NCBI GenBank assembly: GCA_023269545.1
Contig: JAHFTB010000002.1
Span: 62,001-126,000 of the forward strand
Length of the DNA stretch: 64,000 bases
DNA from: Verrucomicrobiota bacterium
GTDB taxonomy: Bacteria; Verrucomicrobiota; Verrucomicrobiia; Chthoniobacterales; Xiphinematobacteraceae
Reading direction: 5' to 3'
Under the pieces are notes generated by a model that searched no databases, was not told where the DNA came from, and saw only the letters and a list, made by a program, of their open reading frames with translations. The translations under genes and the position numbers were made by a program. Below, one piece after another: positions 1 through 9,715 of the stretch. Numbering within the stretch: position 1 is the stretch's first letter; every line of letters begins with the position of its first letter.

Positions 1-2417
1 ATTCCCATATAAGTATATTGGAGTGAATTATTTATTCCCAACCTCCATGGCCCCAGAGGCACTTCATACCCACCTCCCAACATGGAATTCAGTTCCCATA
101 CGTTAGGATAACTGGTCAGCTTCCACTTTTTATGACCCAAGTGAATTATCCGATTCATCTCTAAGCTATTAAATCCGCTTCCAAGCAATGCATTCGCATA
201 AAATCCTTTCCACTGCCCCGTGCTATAAATCCCCGATTTCACACCGTTACTTCTCAAACGAGATCCATTCGAGTACCATGATTTGATTCCTTGATAGCCC
301 ATATAAGCCCCAACACTTATGTTCTCGCCGATGCGACGATCTCCGCCCGCACTAAAATATCCGGTAATTGCACGCTGTTTGGGCAAATCCATCGCACTGG
401 TAATCTTAGAGAAAATTCCCGAAGCATTTGCAAAAAGACTCCAAGGGGAAGTTTCCTCAATATTCAAACCGCTTGGACTTTGTATATTCTTGTGATACAG
501 ATTCGCCTCATGCGCACTTGCTTGCTGTGCCATTGGCTCCTGACTCAGTCCATTAAGAGACACTCCACCGGCGCCCTCTCTTACAGCGGCTAATCGTTCG
601 TTAAGTTGCCCATACTGTATATTGGTTGCATTTAAAAGAACATCCTTAATATTCATTGCCATCATGGGCGCTAATAATTCCAAATAGGGGCCCACCTGAT
701 CCCTGGGGATAAATTGTAGCACCCATATGGCCTCTCCTAATTGACCATATGCTTTCTCGTCATCTATCGCCTTATTTATTGCCTTACCTATGGAATTTTG
801 CATAGGGGTTTTTCCTGTAAATTTTCCCTGTACCATTTTAATTTTTACATATTTGCGCTTCCCATCACCCACCACATCACCTTCATAAAAAACTTCCAAC
901 TTTAACGCTCCTGGAAAATTATCTCCTTCTAACAATAATTCCCCTATGATTCCATGCTCTGCCTCCACCACCGTAAATTCCGAACCTCCTCGAGGAACAA
1001 ATCCATTCAGGATTCCAATCCGCAACCTCCCTCCCAATGTGGCTGTGCCTCGTACCATTAACTTATCATAAGAATCCCTATCCGCAATTTCGATAAATAG
1101 AATTCCCTGATCAGTTTGGATATAATTGCCTCTGATTCTAAAAGTTCCGATTGAATTACCAGGACTCATTATTCCGGAATTGTCTACATTTCCCGCGATA
1201 GTCCCGATGCCACTTAAAATAGAATTATGATGAACGGATACCTGCGAACTGGCTAAATGAGCATTAACGACTAGTTGCCCTGATTCAATATACGTACGCC
1301 CCGTATAAGTATTATTTTCAGTCAGGACTTGGGTTCCACTGCCTACTTTCCGGAGAGATAAGACCGCATTCTTCCCATTCCGTATGTCTCCCCAAAAATA
1401 TCCATGCCCATTGTTGTTTCCTATCGTGAAAGTTGCCGCATCATTACCATCCTTGATAGCAGCATCCGATCGGTTATTAGTGACTATGGATCCCACCTGC
1501 CCTAAAAGCCCCCCAATAGTCCCATCGAATCCACCAAGGTCTAAAATTGCTCCTTCTTCGACGAATACGTTCGAATTCGAGCTAAAAGTATTTTTCTTCC
1601 CCTGAAGTAAAGTTGCCTTTTCCCGGACTATGGTTGTTCCCAGATAGGTATTAGCATCACTAAAAATTAGAACTCCATGAGTTTGCCCGCCACAACCACA
1701 CGTCACGGTATATAAATTAGCTATAGTCAGTCCACCGTACCCCGATAATGGTGCTCCTGCAATTCGCACACGATAGCCATTTGTATCGATAGTTCCTCCT
1801 TCAGGCCCAAGCACGAATTCACCCGGTAAAAAATTGCAAATAAAGTCTTTCTCATAATTTGCTTTCGCCTTAATAGTACCACCATTGAGGATCAATTGTT
1901 TATGCCCAATTTCTCCCAATATTTTTTCTGTAGATAACGTTCCTCCAGTGAGTGCCACAGTTCCCCAACCGATATTCAAAGAACCCACGTCCACTGTTCC
2001 TCCGGCAATTCTTAAATAGCCTTCTTGTCCAGCCCTCTGCCCGACGATCAGCTGGCCTCCTTTTCGATCACATGGATCATCCTTTACTATCCAGCTTCCT
2101 CCCTCACTCATACGAACCGTATCAGCACTCTGACTGCCTAAGATCAACGTTGTACTCGCAAGATTCCCCTTAACCCACATCATATTTCCTTTTTCCGCAC
2201 TATAGAACTCCGGAACAGATAGTATGATGGAGCGTCCTTTCGGAACTATAGTAGCTTTTGATACATTGAATTGCCTAGCTAAATCCGTATCCGAGAGCGT
2301 CGGATTCCATCGGTCGGTGACATCAAAAAACTGATTATTCGCTCGCGTAGGGTTAAAAAAATCCAAGGCAAACACGATAGAAATTAGTAAATAGGAAGTA
2401 AAAAATCGTAAATTCAT
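1..2417 (-). CDS. Autotransporter, 3' part cut by window edge
   Basis: The reading frame is open from an ATG at 2417 to the window edge, giving 805 codons; the end of the beta-barrel lies outside. The first residues (MNLRFFTSYLLISIVFAL) form a Sec signal peptide. The passenger (about residues 30-530) is Gly/Asn/Thr-rich, with repeated strands of the type LTxNNTYTGxTxI and GGTxDxxxLNIG, as in autotransporter-associated beta-strand repeats. From about residue 635 it matches the barrel start of the neighbouring paralogue (SPWSLFANASGIFSKI against SPWGIFANASGIFSKI). The family inserts a C-terminal barrel in the outer membrane and exposes or releases the passenger. It lies directly downstream of the complete paralogue on the same strand. 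Adhesion is a likely role, but no receptor-binding motif is visible. Confidence 0.9.
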   Translation of the reverse strand, partial: MNLRFFTSYLLISIVFALDFFNPTRANNQFFDVTDRWNPTLSDTDLARQFNVSKATIVPKGRSIILSVPEFYSAEKGNMMWVKGNLASTTLILGSQSADTVRMSEGGSWIVKDDPCDRKGGQLIVGQRAGQEGYLRIAGGTVDVGSLNIGWGTVALTGGTLSTEKILGEIGHKQLILNGGTIKAKANYEKDFICNFLPGEFVLGPEGGTIDTNGYRVRIAGAPLSGYGGLTIANLYTVTCGCGGQTHGVLIFSDANTYLGTTIVREKATLLQGKKNTFSSNSNVFVEEGAILDLGGFDGTIGGLLGQVGSIVTNNRSDAAIKDGNDAATFTIGNNNGHGYFWGDIRNGKNAVLSLRKVGSGTQVLTENNTYTGRTYIESGQLVVNAHLASSQVSVHHNSILSGIGTIAGNVDNSGIMSPGNSIGTFRIRGNYIQTDQGILFIEIADRDSYDKLMVRGTATLGGRLRIGILNGFVPRGGSEFTVVEAEHGIIGELLLEGDNFPGALKLEVFYEGDVVGDGKRKYVKIKMVQGKFTGKTPMQNSIGKAINKAIDDEKAYGQLGEAIWVLQFIPRDQVGPYLELLAPMMAMNIKDVLLNATNIQYGQLNERLAAVREGAGGVSLNGLSQEPMAQQASAHEANLYHKNIQSPSGLNIEETSPWSLFANASGIFSKITSAMDLPKQRAITGYFSAGGDRRIGENISVGAYMGYQGIKSWYSNGSRLRSNGVKSGIYSTGQWKGFYANALLGSGFNSLEMNRIIHLGHKKWKLTSYPNVWELNSMLGGGYEVPLGPWRLGINNSLQYTYMG

Positions 2418-2690
2418 TATTGTTTGAAATATTTTATGGAATGCTTCTTCACCTTTGATATTCCATCTCACAGCCATGCGGCAACCATGCTGGTTTTTAT
2501 TGGTTATAAAATAACGTAATAGTACTTTTCCGATTTCAGATGCATCCCATAGTACACACGTATAATTAACCACATCACTCACTGATCTCAAATTTATGAT
2601 CTACGTACTTTCCCGCAGAAAATTAATTTTGATATTTTATGGCACAAATAAATTATAAATTATTTTTTAATTCGAGATAAGACCTGTTTT
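2418..2690. promoter_or_regulatory. AT-rich spacer upstream of the partial autotransporter
   Basis: This 273-base spacer has no credible reading frame. A segment at about 2561-2614 (tataattaac, then a region ending tacgtactttccc) resembles the segment at about 6431-6485 upstream of the complete paralogue. The two genes therefore appear to have been duplicated together with upstream DNA, which probably contains the promoter. No -35/-10 pair could be assigned with confidence. Confidence 0.35.
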
Positions 2691-5600
2691 TCAGAAGTGA
2701 TAATTTAATCCTATTAGAATTCCATGAGAGACAATATCGCCTCCGCCGAATTGTGGATTATAATAACAATAACCTCCCAAACGAGTTCCTAACTGGGCCA
2801 TGAATCCTGCCGATCCAAAAGCATTATTTCGAGATCCCGTAGTACTCCTTAGTTGAAATCTTGGACCCACACCATTATCAAAGGCTGCGGAAATATTTTC
2901 TCCATAATTGAGAAACTCGTGTTGCCAGGAAAGGCCTAACTTTGGGATAATGATACAACGAGGAGCGGGTTCCCAGTGATAAGAAATGCTGCCTCCCAAT
3001 GTGTTGACTAATGAACCGGGAGTTTGTCTCCTCAACTTGATATTGAGATTACCCGCCCCTCTTTCAGTAAAAGATGAAATCCCCAGATAAGTATATTGAA
3101 GGGAGGTATTCACCCCCACCCTCCATGCTCCCAAAGGCAATTCATATCCCCCTCCCAACATAGAATTCAGTTCCCATACATGAGGATAACTGCTCATCCG
3201 CCAATATTGCCGCCCAAGTTCAACTGTTCGATTCATTGCCAGACTATTAAATCCGCCGCCGAGCATTGCATTGCCATAAAAGCCTTTGCATTGCCCAATA
3301 CTATAGAGTCCGAATTTAATGCCATTACTCTTCAACCAGGTTCCCTGAGCACCCCATGATTTGATCCCTTGATAGCCTGCATAGACGCCGGCATTGAATT
3401 CTTGACTTACGCGATAGTTACTTCCCACGCTAAAATTACCAGTAAGGGCCCGTTGATTAGGGAGGTCTGTCGCAGTGGTTATTTTAGAAAAAATTCCGGA
3501 AGCATTCGCAAATATACCCCATGGGGAAGTTTTTTCTACCATGATAGGTACGGAAACCAGTCCGCTTTTTTTATATAATCGTACCTCGTGTTCATTTGCT
3601 TGTTGCATCATGGGCTCTTGGCTTAAACCATTGAGCGAAATTCCATCTATGCCTCCGGCTCCCAACTGGTCTCTCAGCTGCCCATACTGCATATTCGTGG
3701 CATTGAAGAGAACCTCTTTGATAGTGCTTGCCAGAGTAGGAGACAATGCTGCCAGATACGGTCCCAAATGTTCGACGGGGATAAAGTTCAGAACTCCTAT
3801 GGCATCCCTTAATTCACCCTGTGCCTTTTCCGTATCGATCGCTTCATTCAAGGCTTGTCCGACAGAATTCTGCAAAGCGGTTTTCCCAATAAATTTACCC
3901 TGTATCATTACGACTTTAACTTTATTCGATTCATAGAAAATTTCTAATTTCAATACTCCTGGAAATTGATCCAATAATTCTTTGTCAAATTTATTTTTTA
4001 TCCCTTCCTGAGCTTCCAGCACCGTGAATTCAGAATTTTTTGAGAGAACAAATCCATCCGCTCTTTCTATCTGTAAGGTCCCGCCCAGTATAGCACTGCC
4101 TCTCACTTTCAGTTTGTCATGGAAACCGCCGCCTGCAATTTGGATGAGCAGTTTTCCGTCGCTATTTTGAATATAGTCACCTCCGACTTCAAAAGTTCCA
4201 ATCGATTTTCCGGGACTCAGAAGTCCGGAGTTATTTACATTTCCTGCTGTTTTGCCTATGCCGCTCAAGATGGCCCCATGTCGGATAAATACCCCTGAAC
4301 TCGCCAAGCGAGCATTTACCACCAGTTCTCCCGCTTGGATATCGGTAGTACCTGTGTACGTGTGATTACCGGTAAATATTTGGACTCCCATGCCCGTTTT
4401 TTTAAGAGCTAATACAGCCGTTCCATCCTGAATGATACCGGAATATACTCCATGAGCATTATGAGCACCTATTGTGAGAGTCGCCGGAGAATTTCCGTTA
4501 TTCACGATTCGAGATCCGATGCTCTTTTCCGCTCCCAAAAGACTTCCAATTGTTCCATCAAAACCTCCAAGGTCCAATACAGCACCGTGGTGCATCCAAA
4601 GGTTAGAATGAGGACTAAAGGCATTTTTCTTTGCTTGAGTGAGAGCACCCCTCCTTATTTCAGTATTTCCTAAATAAGTATTATAATTATTTAGGATCAG
4701 AGGATTTTTACCCAGTTGAATCACGGAACCAGTTCCGGAGATCACCCCATTTACCACCGGATTTTGTACGAGATCGAATATCAATATTCCGTCGTTTTTG
4801 ATATCACCACTCACACCCGCGTCCGCCTGTCCATTGCCAATCTGGAGGGTTCCTGATTTGACGATTGTCAAACCTTCGGACAGGTTCTTTCCAGTCAAAA
4901 GAAGAAGTCCATTTCCTTCTTGAGAAAATGTCCCGTCACCCTGAATCAGATCGGAAAATACTACCGTACCCGCTCGATTAAATACGAGGTGCCCGTGATT
5001 ATTCACCAGACCAGATAGAGACCCTGTGGAACCTCCATTCCCTATCTGCAAGAATCCCTGCCGAATTATGGTGCCTTCTGAAGGCGCATTGGATCCTGCA
5101 AGTATTTGACTGCCAGGCCCGTCTTTGATTAAAGTGAGTTTGCCTAACCCATTTTCAATATTTCCTTCAAAAATAGGAGAACGGGCAGGGGAAACTGTCC
5201 GGATAGTCAAAGTTGCAGATTTTTCTCCTTGATTGTGCACTACAGAACCAGGACTACCCGAAAGCTGCGGAATTTCCTGATGATGTCCATTGAGGTCTAA
5301 TATAGCATCCCCTCTAAGATGCAGGTCAGAAACGGGGCTGAGTGCCTCTTCCTTTACAGGCACCAGGGTCGTGTGTGATCCGATTACGGTCGGTCCGGAA
5401 TAAATGTTATTATCACCGTCCAGCAGGAGACGACCCCGCGTTTGTGGCTGAGAATTGATGACATTTAACCCTCCTGTTCCACTCAGATTGCCACTACTGG
5501 CAGAGATCCTAATCTCATATCCTCGCGTATCGATAGTTCCCCCCTTTTTTTCCAACACGACTTGCCCTGAAGGAAAATTATCGATAAAGCGTACATCATT

Positions 5601-6185
5601 CCGTTGAGCCCGGAGAGTCCCTCCATCGAATATCAGCATTGCCTCTCCCTCAACTTTTAAAACATTATTGGTAGAAACGACGCCACCGCTTAATAAGACA
5701 TGTCCCCTGGCTCCCCGTTCTCGCCCAATAAACATTAATGGAGTTTCCAAGATGCCACCATGGACTCTTAAGGTTCCGTTTCTATGATCTCCGACGATTA
5801 AGCTTTCTGTAATTTTCCAACTTCCACCGTCCATACGGACCATGCCATCGGCATGTTGAGTCCCGAGATTGACCGCATCACTCGACAAACTTCCACCTTT
5901 GATCCAAAGCTCTTTTTTTTGGATATTAAGGGTATTAAAATAAACGGAAGCAAGCGATTCCTTTTGTCCGGTTCGAATAATTTTTTCCGGACCTCCATTT
6001 GGCAGAGGCCACCGATCCGTTTCGTCCTTGCTCCAGCTGGCATGAACGTGTTCACAAAATATTAAAATGATTGCTAGGGTAATCGGGCATAAAAGAGAGG
6101 GAAAGATTCCTATACGTAACTTAGTAAACCCTCCGGAGAAAATTTTTTTCTGAGAGACGCCGAGGGAACTCCAAAATCTTTTCAT
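2691..6185 (-). CDS. Autotransporter with PATR-type passenger and C-terminal beta-barrel
   Basis: This complete 1164-residue protein has an extended N-terminal signal region with a hydrophobic stretch near residues 26-45 (cleavage plausible after HVHA). The passenger, to about residue 780, contains many Gly-rich beta-strand repeats such as NHTYTGTTDIQAGELVV and NYNTYLGNTEIRRGAL. A linker follows, then an autotransporter beta domain at about 885-1164 that ends in the usual aromatic residue (NYHF). The family exports its passenger across the outer membrane. The parallel-strand repeats suggest a beta-helix. It is about as long as its downstream paralogue and its linker and barrel are very similar, so this is a tandem duplication. 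No protease or lipase motif was seen; an adhesin role is inference. Confidence 0.93.
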   Translation of the reverse strand: MKRFWSSLGVSQKKIFSGGFTKLRIGIFPSLLCPITLAIILIFCEHVHASWSKDETDRWPLPNGGPEKIIRTGQKESLASVYFNTLNIQKKELWIKGGSLSSDAVNLGTQHADGMVRMDGGSWKITESLIVGDHRNGTLRVHGGILETPLMFIGRERGARGHVLLSGGVVSTNNVLKVEGEAMLIFDGGTLRAQRNDVRFIDNFPSGQVVLEKKGGTIDTRGYEIRISASSGNLSGTGGLNVINSQPQTRGRLLLDGDNNIYSGPTVIGSHTTLVPVKEEALSPVSDLHLRGDAILDLNGHHQEIPQLSGSPGSVVHNQGEKSATLTIRTVSPARSPIFEGNIENGLGKLTLIKDGPGSQILAGSNAPSEGTIIRQGFLQIGNGGSTGSLSGLVNNHGHLVFNRAGTVVFSDLIQGDGTFSQEGNGLLLLTGKNLSEGLTIVKSGTLQIGNGQADAGVSGDIKNDGILIFDLVQNPVVNGVISGTGSVIQLGKNPLILNNYNTYLGNTEIRRGALTQAKKNAFSPHSNLWMHHGAVLDLGGFDGTIGSLLGAEKSIGSRIVNNGNSPATLTIGAHNAHGVYSGIIQDGTAVLALKKTGMGVQIFTGNHTYTGTTDIQAGELVVNARLASSGVFIRHGAILSGIGKTAGNVNNSGLLSPGKSIGTFEVGGDYIQNSDGKLLIQIAGGGFHDKLKVRGSAILGGTLQIERADGFVLSKNSEFTVLEAQEGIKNKFDKELLDQFPGVLKLEIFYESNKVKVVMIQGKFIGKTALQNSVGQALNEAIDTEKAQGELRDAIGVLNFIPVEHLGPYLAALSPTLASTIKEVLFNATNMQYGQLRDQLGAGGIDGISLNGLSQEPMMQQANEHEVRLYKKSGLVSVPIMVEKTSPWGIFANASGIFSKITTATDLPNQRALTGNFSVGSNYRVSQEFNAGVYAGYQGIKSWGAQGTWLKSNGIKFGLYSIGQCKGFYGNAMLGGGFNSLAMNRTVELGRQYWRMSSYPHVWELNSMLGGGYELPLGAWRVGVNTSLQYTYLGISSFTERGAGNLNIKLRRQTPGSLVNTLGGSISYHWEPAPRCIIIPKLGLSWQHEFLNYGENISAAFDNGVGPRFQLRSTTGSRNNAFGSAGFMAQLGTRLGGYCYYNPQFGGGDIVSHGILIGLNYHF

Positions 6186-6710
6186 TTAATTATGTTTTTG
6201 AGGTGTTTATAACAATGAATTATCAAGACAAGAAAAACAGGGCGTCTCCACTTCTTATATCAAAGCGATGAGGCCCATTTTACGAATGAGACAAGTCGAA
6301 GGTCTGCTTGACTCATCCGGAGGATGCCGATAGAAAAAATCTAAATTCCCATTTTTCTGCTTGAATTACAAAATACTCAGAAAAGTGGATGGGTGATTTT
6401 TTCTTTGTCCCAGCCTTGTCGTATCACCATTATAATTAACCCTATTACGAAATAATATCCAATTTTAGATTTACGTATTTCCCCCCAAACTGTATTTAAC
6501 ACATTTCGCGTCCAGGCCGGATCTTAATAATGGATTTCCGATTCCATCCGATCCCATATTGAGAACCATAAATACCCGCGTAGAATTTGTCTCAAGCGAG
6601 GTTTTTCCAATATCAAGAGACAGTATTTTGATATTTTTAATTGGTTTCTTTTGATTTTATTAAAAGATATTTGTCTGTTTTTCATGGGAACAAATACCTA
6701 TGGGAGAAGC
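6186..6710. other. Gene-free region upstream of the autotransporters
   Basis: This AT-rich stretch of about 525 bases has no convincing reading frame on either strand. Part of it (about 6431-6485) resembles the DNA upstream of the neighbouring autotransporter paralogue, so it probably carries the promoter of the minus-strand gene starting at 6185. Confidence 0.4.
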
Positions 6711-6750
6711 TCTATAAAATGAGCATGAATTTTATACTGCCTTCGCTATA
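6711..6750. repeat. Short copy of repeat family A (terminal ends back to back)
   Basis: The left end (tataaaatgagca) is followed after four bases by the right end (ttttatactgccttcgctata). The same ends occur at 21881-22045, 24461-24706 and 55961-56031. The two ends form an imperfect inverted repeat (tataaaat / attttata), so this looks like an element deleted for its interior. Confidence 0.6.
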
Positions 6751-6779
6751 CACGACTGACTGAGCGACCAAGGAGGACA

Positions 6780-6820
6780 CGGCAAGAGCTCTTGCCCTGC
6801 CGCGGGTTGCCGTTTTTTTT
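6780..6820 (+). terminator. Terminator or attenuator-like hairpin upstream of the flavoprotein gene
   Basis: The arm cggcaa (6780-6785) can pair with ttgccg (6807-6812), which is followed by eight T residues. The same left arm is also part of a local palindrome (ggcaagagctcttgcc, 6781-6796), so two mutually exclusive folds are possible. No plus-strand gene ends just upstream. It would therefore end either a small untranslated transcript or the leader of the flavoprotein gene that starts at 6934. Confidence 0.5.
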
Positions 6821-6933
6821 CGAGCCAAGCGGCATTTGCCGAACCTAGGGTGAAAAAACCGGATTTCTGGCATAGCTTGCATTTCTTTCCCTCAAAACTA
6901 TTCTCGCAGGAAAACCACCATGTCGTACGAGCG

Positions 6934-8337
6934 ATGAACTATGATTTTGTCATACTAGGCGGCGGAAGCGCAGGATATGCCGCAGCCAGAACAGCGACGG
7001 ATCTTGGTTTACGCACAGCAGTCATTGAAGGGGGAGAGGAAATCGCCGGCCTCTGCATTCTCCGAGGCTGTATGCCGAGTAAAACCCTGATTGAATCGGC
7101 TCAACGCTATCGAACCTTGCGCCGTGCACAGGAATTTGGTCTTCGAGCGGAAGGAATTGCTTGGTCAGGACGTGATCTGATCGCCCGAAAAAAACGCCTT
7201 GTTGCAGAATTTGCAAGCGATCGGCGCAATCAATTAGAAGCCGGGAAATTCACTTTTTTACGAGGCAAGGCCTCTTTTAGAGATGCCCACACTATTTCCG
7301 TGCATCTCATGGATGGTTCCACCACAGAGATTACGGCACCTACTTTTTTGATAGCTACGGGATCAGTGATTCGGCATCCGCCTATTCCGGGTCTGGCCGA
7401 ATCAAATAGCCTGACGAGTGACGATTTGTTGAATCTGGAACAGCCTCCGACTTCCATGATAGTACTTGGAGCGGGGCCCGTGGCATTGGAACTTGCGCAT
7501 TACCTGGAAGCACTGGGAACCAAGGTAGTGATTATTCAACGTGGAAAGCAATTTTTGACAGGAATTGATTCCGACGCAGCTGAAGTAATTCAAAAAGCCG
7601 GGGAAAAGCGCGGTATTCGCTCGTATGTAGATACCGAAATTTTAGAGATATGCGTCGAAGCGGATGGCTCCAAAACAGTATGTTTTAAGAAAGATGGAAA
7701 AGTGATCCGGGAAAATGCGGAGGAGATTTTCAATGCTTTGGGAAGGAATGCCGCAGTAGCCGGACTGGAACTCGACTCAGCTGGCGTAAAACTTAAGAAT
7801 GGAAGAATCGATATCACCCCCACCCAGCAAACATCTGTTCCTCACATTTTCGCAGCCGGAGATGTCTCTGGTCCCCATGAAATTGTCCACATCGCCATTC
7901 AACAAGGAGAAATCTCCGCGCGCAATGTGAGTCGCCTCTTGTCGGGATCGACTGCATTGGAGAAAATTGACTCGCGGATCCTTTTGTACGTTGTTTTTAC
8001 TGAACCGGAAGCTGCTTTTGTGGGTTTATCGGAAAAAGAAGCACACAAACAAGGAGTTCCCTTTATTGCAGCTCGGCACGGCTTTGATGATCATGGCAAA
8101 TCGATAGTGATGGGAGAGACCGAAGGATTCGTAAAACTGCTAGCCGCACCAGATTCCAAAGAGATTTTGGGAGGTGCTGTTGTGGGCCCACATGCGTCAG
8201 ACTTGATCCATGAAGTCGCGGTAGCTCTGTATTTTCGAGCGACAGTTTCTCAGTTGGCAATGATTCCTCATTATCACCCTACACTGAGCGAAATTTGGAG
8301 TTATCCCGCTGAAAAACTCACAACTTTAACAAGTTGA
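6934..8337 (+). CDS. Dihydrolipoamide dehydrogenase / mercuric reductase-family flavoprotein
   Basis: This is a FAD-dependent pyridine nucleotide-disulfide oxidoreductase of 467 residues, counted from ATG 6934. A GTG at 6850 would add 28 residues before the FAD-binding Rossmann strand and is less likely. Visible features are the FAD motif GGGSAGYAAA (9-18), the redox-active pair C41-x4-C46 (LCILRGCMPSK), the second Rossmann motif GAGPVALELAHYLEALG near 180, the FAD-ribityl motif IFAAGDVSG near 310, and the C-terminal active-site His in HYHPTLSEIW. The family transfers electrons between NAD(P)H and a disulfide. No 2-oxoacid dehydrogenase subunits lie nearby, so the substrate (lipoamide or another disulfide) is not decided. 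A structured leader precedes it. Confidence 0.88.
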   Translation: MNYDFVILGGGSAGYAAARTATDLGLRTAVIEGGEEIAGLCILRGCMPSKTLIESAQRYRTLRRAQEFGLRAEGIAWSGRDLIARKKRLVAEFASDRRNQLEAGKFTFLRGKASFRDAHTISVHLMDGSTTEITAPTFLIATGSVIRHPPIPGLAESNSLTSDDLLNLEQPPTSMIVLGAGPVALELAHYLEALGTKVVIIQRGKQFLTGIDSDAAEVIQKAGEKRGIRSYVDTEILEICVEADGSKTVCFKKDGKVIRENAEEIFNALGRNAAVAGLELDSAGVKLKNGRIDITPTQQTSVPHIFAAGDVSGPHEIVHIAIQQGEISARNVSRLLSGSTALEKIDSRILLYVVFTEPEAAFVGLSEKEAHKQGVPFIAARHGFDDHGKSIVMGETEGFVKLLAAPDSKEILGGAVVGPHASDLIHEVAVALYFRATVSQLAMIPHYHPTLSEIWSYPAEKLTTLTS

Positions 8338-8382
8338 ATTTGACATGATATACAGGTCCGTTAGGACTAAGGATATTCCGTT

Positions 8383-8853
8383 ATGAATCTCAATAATCTT
8401 ATCTCCACTATGCCGTCAGAGCCCACTAATCACTCAAAGAATGTTCTTACCAATGATGTCGAAATCGAAGGGACACTTCGATTCGAAGGCGAATTAATTT
8501 TTGATGGAAAAATTAAGGGAGAAATTGTTTCCAATGGAATTCTCACTCTAGGAAAAGCAGCGATGGTAGATGGAGAAGTAAAGGTAAAATCGCTGGTCAT
8601 TTATGGAAAAGTCATGGGAAACGTCACTGTCTCCGAGAAATGCGAATTGAAATCTCCCGCACAACTCGAAGGGGATCTCAAAGCCACCCGTATCGTCATT
8701 GAAGAAGGAGCCAGCTTCGTCGGAAAATCGGAAGTCAATGCCAGTAAGCCTACAAAGAGCAACGAAAACTCTCGAAATACTCCCGCTCCCAGCTCCTCAC
8801 ACTCTTCCTCAGAGCCAGTTCGCAAAGCCATTAACACAGCAGTAATATCCTAA
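8383..8853 (+). CDS. Bactofilin (polymer-forming cytoskeletal protein)
   Basis: This 156-residue protein has a central region (about 25-120) made of short hydrophobic strands with regular turns (VEIEGTLRFEGELIFDGKIKG and following), typical of the bactofilin beta-helix. A Ser/Pro/Asn-rich flexible tail follows. Bactofilins polymerise without nucleotides into filaments at the inner membrane and help organise cell shape or local envelope synthesis. It lies 45 bases after the flavoprotein gene and 69 bases before a second bactofilin-like gene on the same strand, so co-transcription is likely. Confidence 0.9.
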   Translation: MNLNNLISTMPSEPTNHSKNVLTNDVEIEGTLRFEGELIFDGKIKGEIVSNGILTLGKAAMVDGEVKVKSLVIYGKVMGNVTVSEKCELKSPAQLEGDLKATRIVIEEGASFVGKSEVNASKPTKSNENSRNTPAPSSSHSSSEPVRKAINTAVIS

Positions 8854-8922
8854 TTTTGAGCGCATGTTACGGTGCGCCCCAAGGTGTGGTTGCCAGAAAA
8901 TTGACCTTTATCCCCCTCTCAC

Positions 8923-9714
8923 ATGTTGGGGATAAATGCCAGTCAATCAGAATTCCGATGTCCTCATTGCGGGCATACTCAGGTAGAATCAAGCCATTTG
9001 ATATCGACTTTTTGTCGAGCATGTGGCCAACACTATTCGGTAGAGCCTACTAAGAGCACTCCTATTCGCAAAAAACAGGATAGCAAAAAAGCGATCATAA
9101 CTCAGGCGCTCATTTGCCATCGTTGCGGACTACATCAACGGGTATCAGTACATGCACAGACTACTCTCTGTATCCAATGCAGCACATCGATTCACTTAAC
9201 CGATGTGCTGATCGCTCAGTCGACTTCTCAGGAAGTCGACACCCGCGGTGAGCTGACTATTTTGCCAGAAGTCTGTTTGGAAGGGGGGTTTTCCATTTGT
9301 AACTCCGCAGTAATTAAGGGAAAATTTTCCGGCATTTTGCTATGTGAACAGACTGTGCGCTTTTTTGGAGAAGGGCGCTGTAGGGCGAAGTTACGTGCTA
9401 AGCGGGTTGTAATAGAAGCGGGAGCAGACCTTTACTTTCACTTTCCTATCTATACGGAAGAACTCGTCGTATATGGTCAACTAGCAGCTTCCATTTTATG
9501 TCGAGGCATCATTCGTATCCATAGGAAGGGATTTTTGGATGGACTAGTCCGAGCACGAGCAATGGAAGTTTTTAAGTTCGGTCGCTATACAGGAAATTTG
9601 CATATCCATTGCGACGAACCGCAGGAGGCTCCTCCAGCTCCCTTTGAAAAATTTCCTCAACTCAAACCACACAGATTCAAGCGTCGCATACCTTCGGGAG
9701 AAAGTCCGATTTAG
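8923..9714 (+). CDS. Bactofilin-domain protein with two N-terminal zinc ribbons
   Basis: This 263-residue protein has two CxxC...CxxC zinc-ribbon modules at the N-terminus (CPHCGH with CRACG, then CHRCG with CIQC; about residues 13-85). A bactofilin-like beta-helix follows (about 100-230: GELTILPEVCLEGG onwards, with strand spacing as in the preceding protein). The tail is Pro- and Arg-rich. Zinc ribbons probably mediate protein or nucleic-acid contacts, and the bactofilin part probably co-polymerises with the upstream bactofilin; both are inferences. The start chosen is the ATG that places the first ribbon ten residues in. It ends two bases before the stop of the convergent TPR gene. Confidence 0.8.
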   Translation: MLGINASQSEFRCPHCGHTQVESSHLISTFCRACGQHYSVEPTKSTPIRKKQDSKKAIITQALICHRCGLHQRVSVHAQTTLCIQCSTSIHLTDVLIAQSTSQEVDTRGELTILPEVCLEGGFSICNSAVIKGKFSGILLCEQTVRFFGEGRCRAKLRAKRVVIEAGADLYFHFPIYTEELVVYGQLAASILCRGIIRIHRKGFLDGLVRARAMEVFKFGRYTGNLHIHCDEPQEAPPAPFEKFPQLKPHRFKRRIPSGESPI

Positions 9715-9715
9715 T

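Noticed and set aside
3475-3936. 153-codon plus-strand frame opposite the autotransporter
   Set aside because: It lies fully antisense to a clear, conserved autotransporter barrel and linker and has no motif or RBS.
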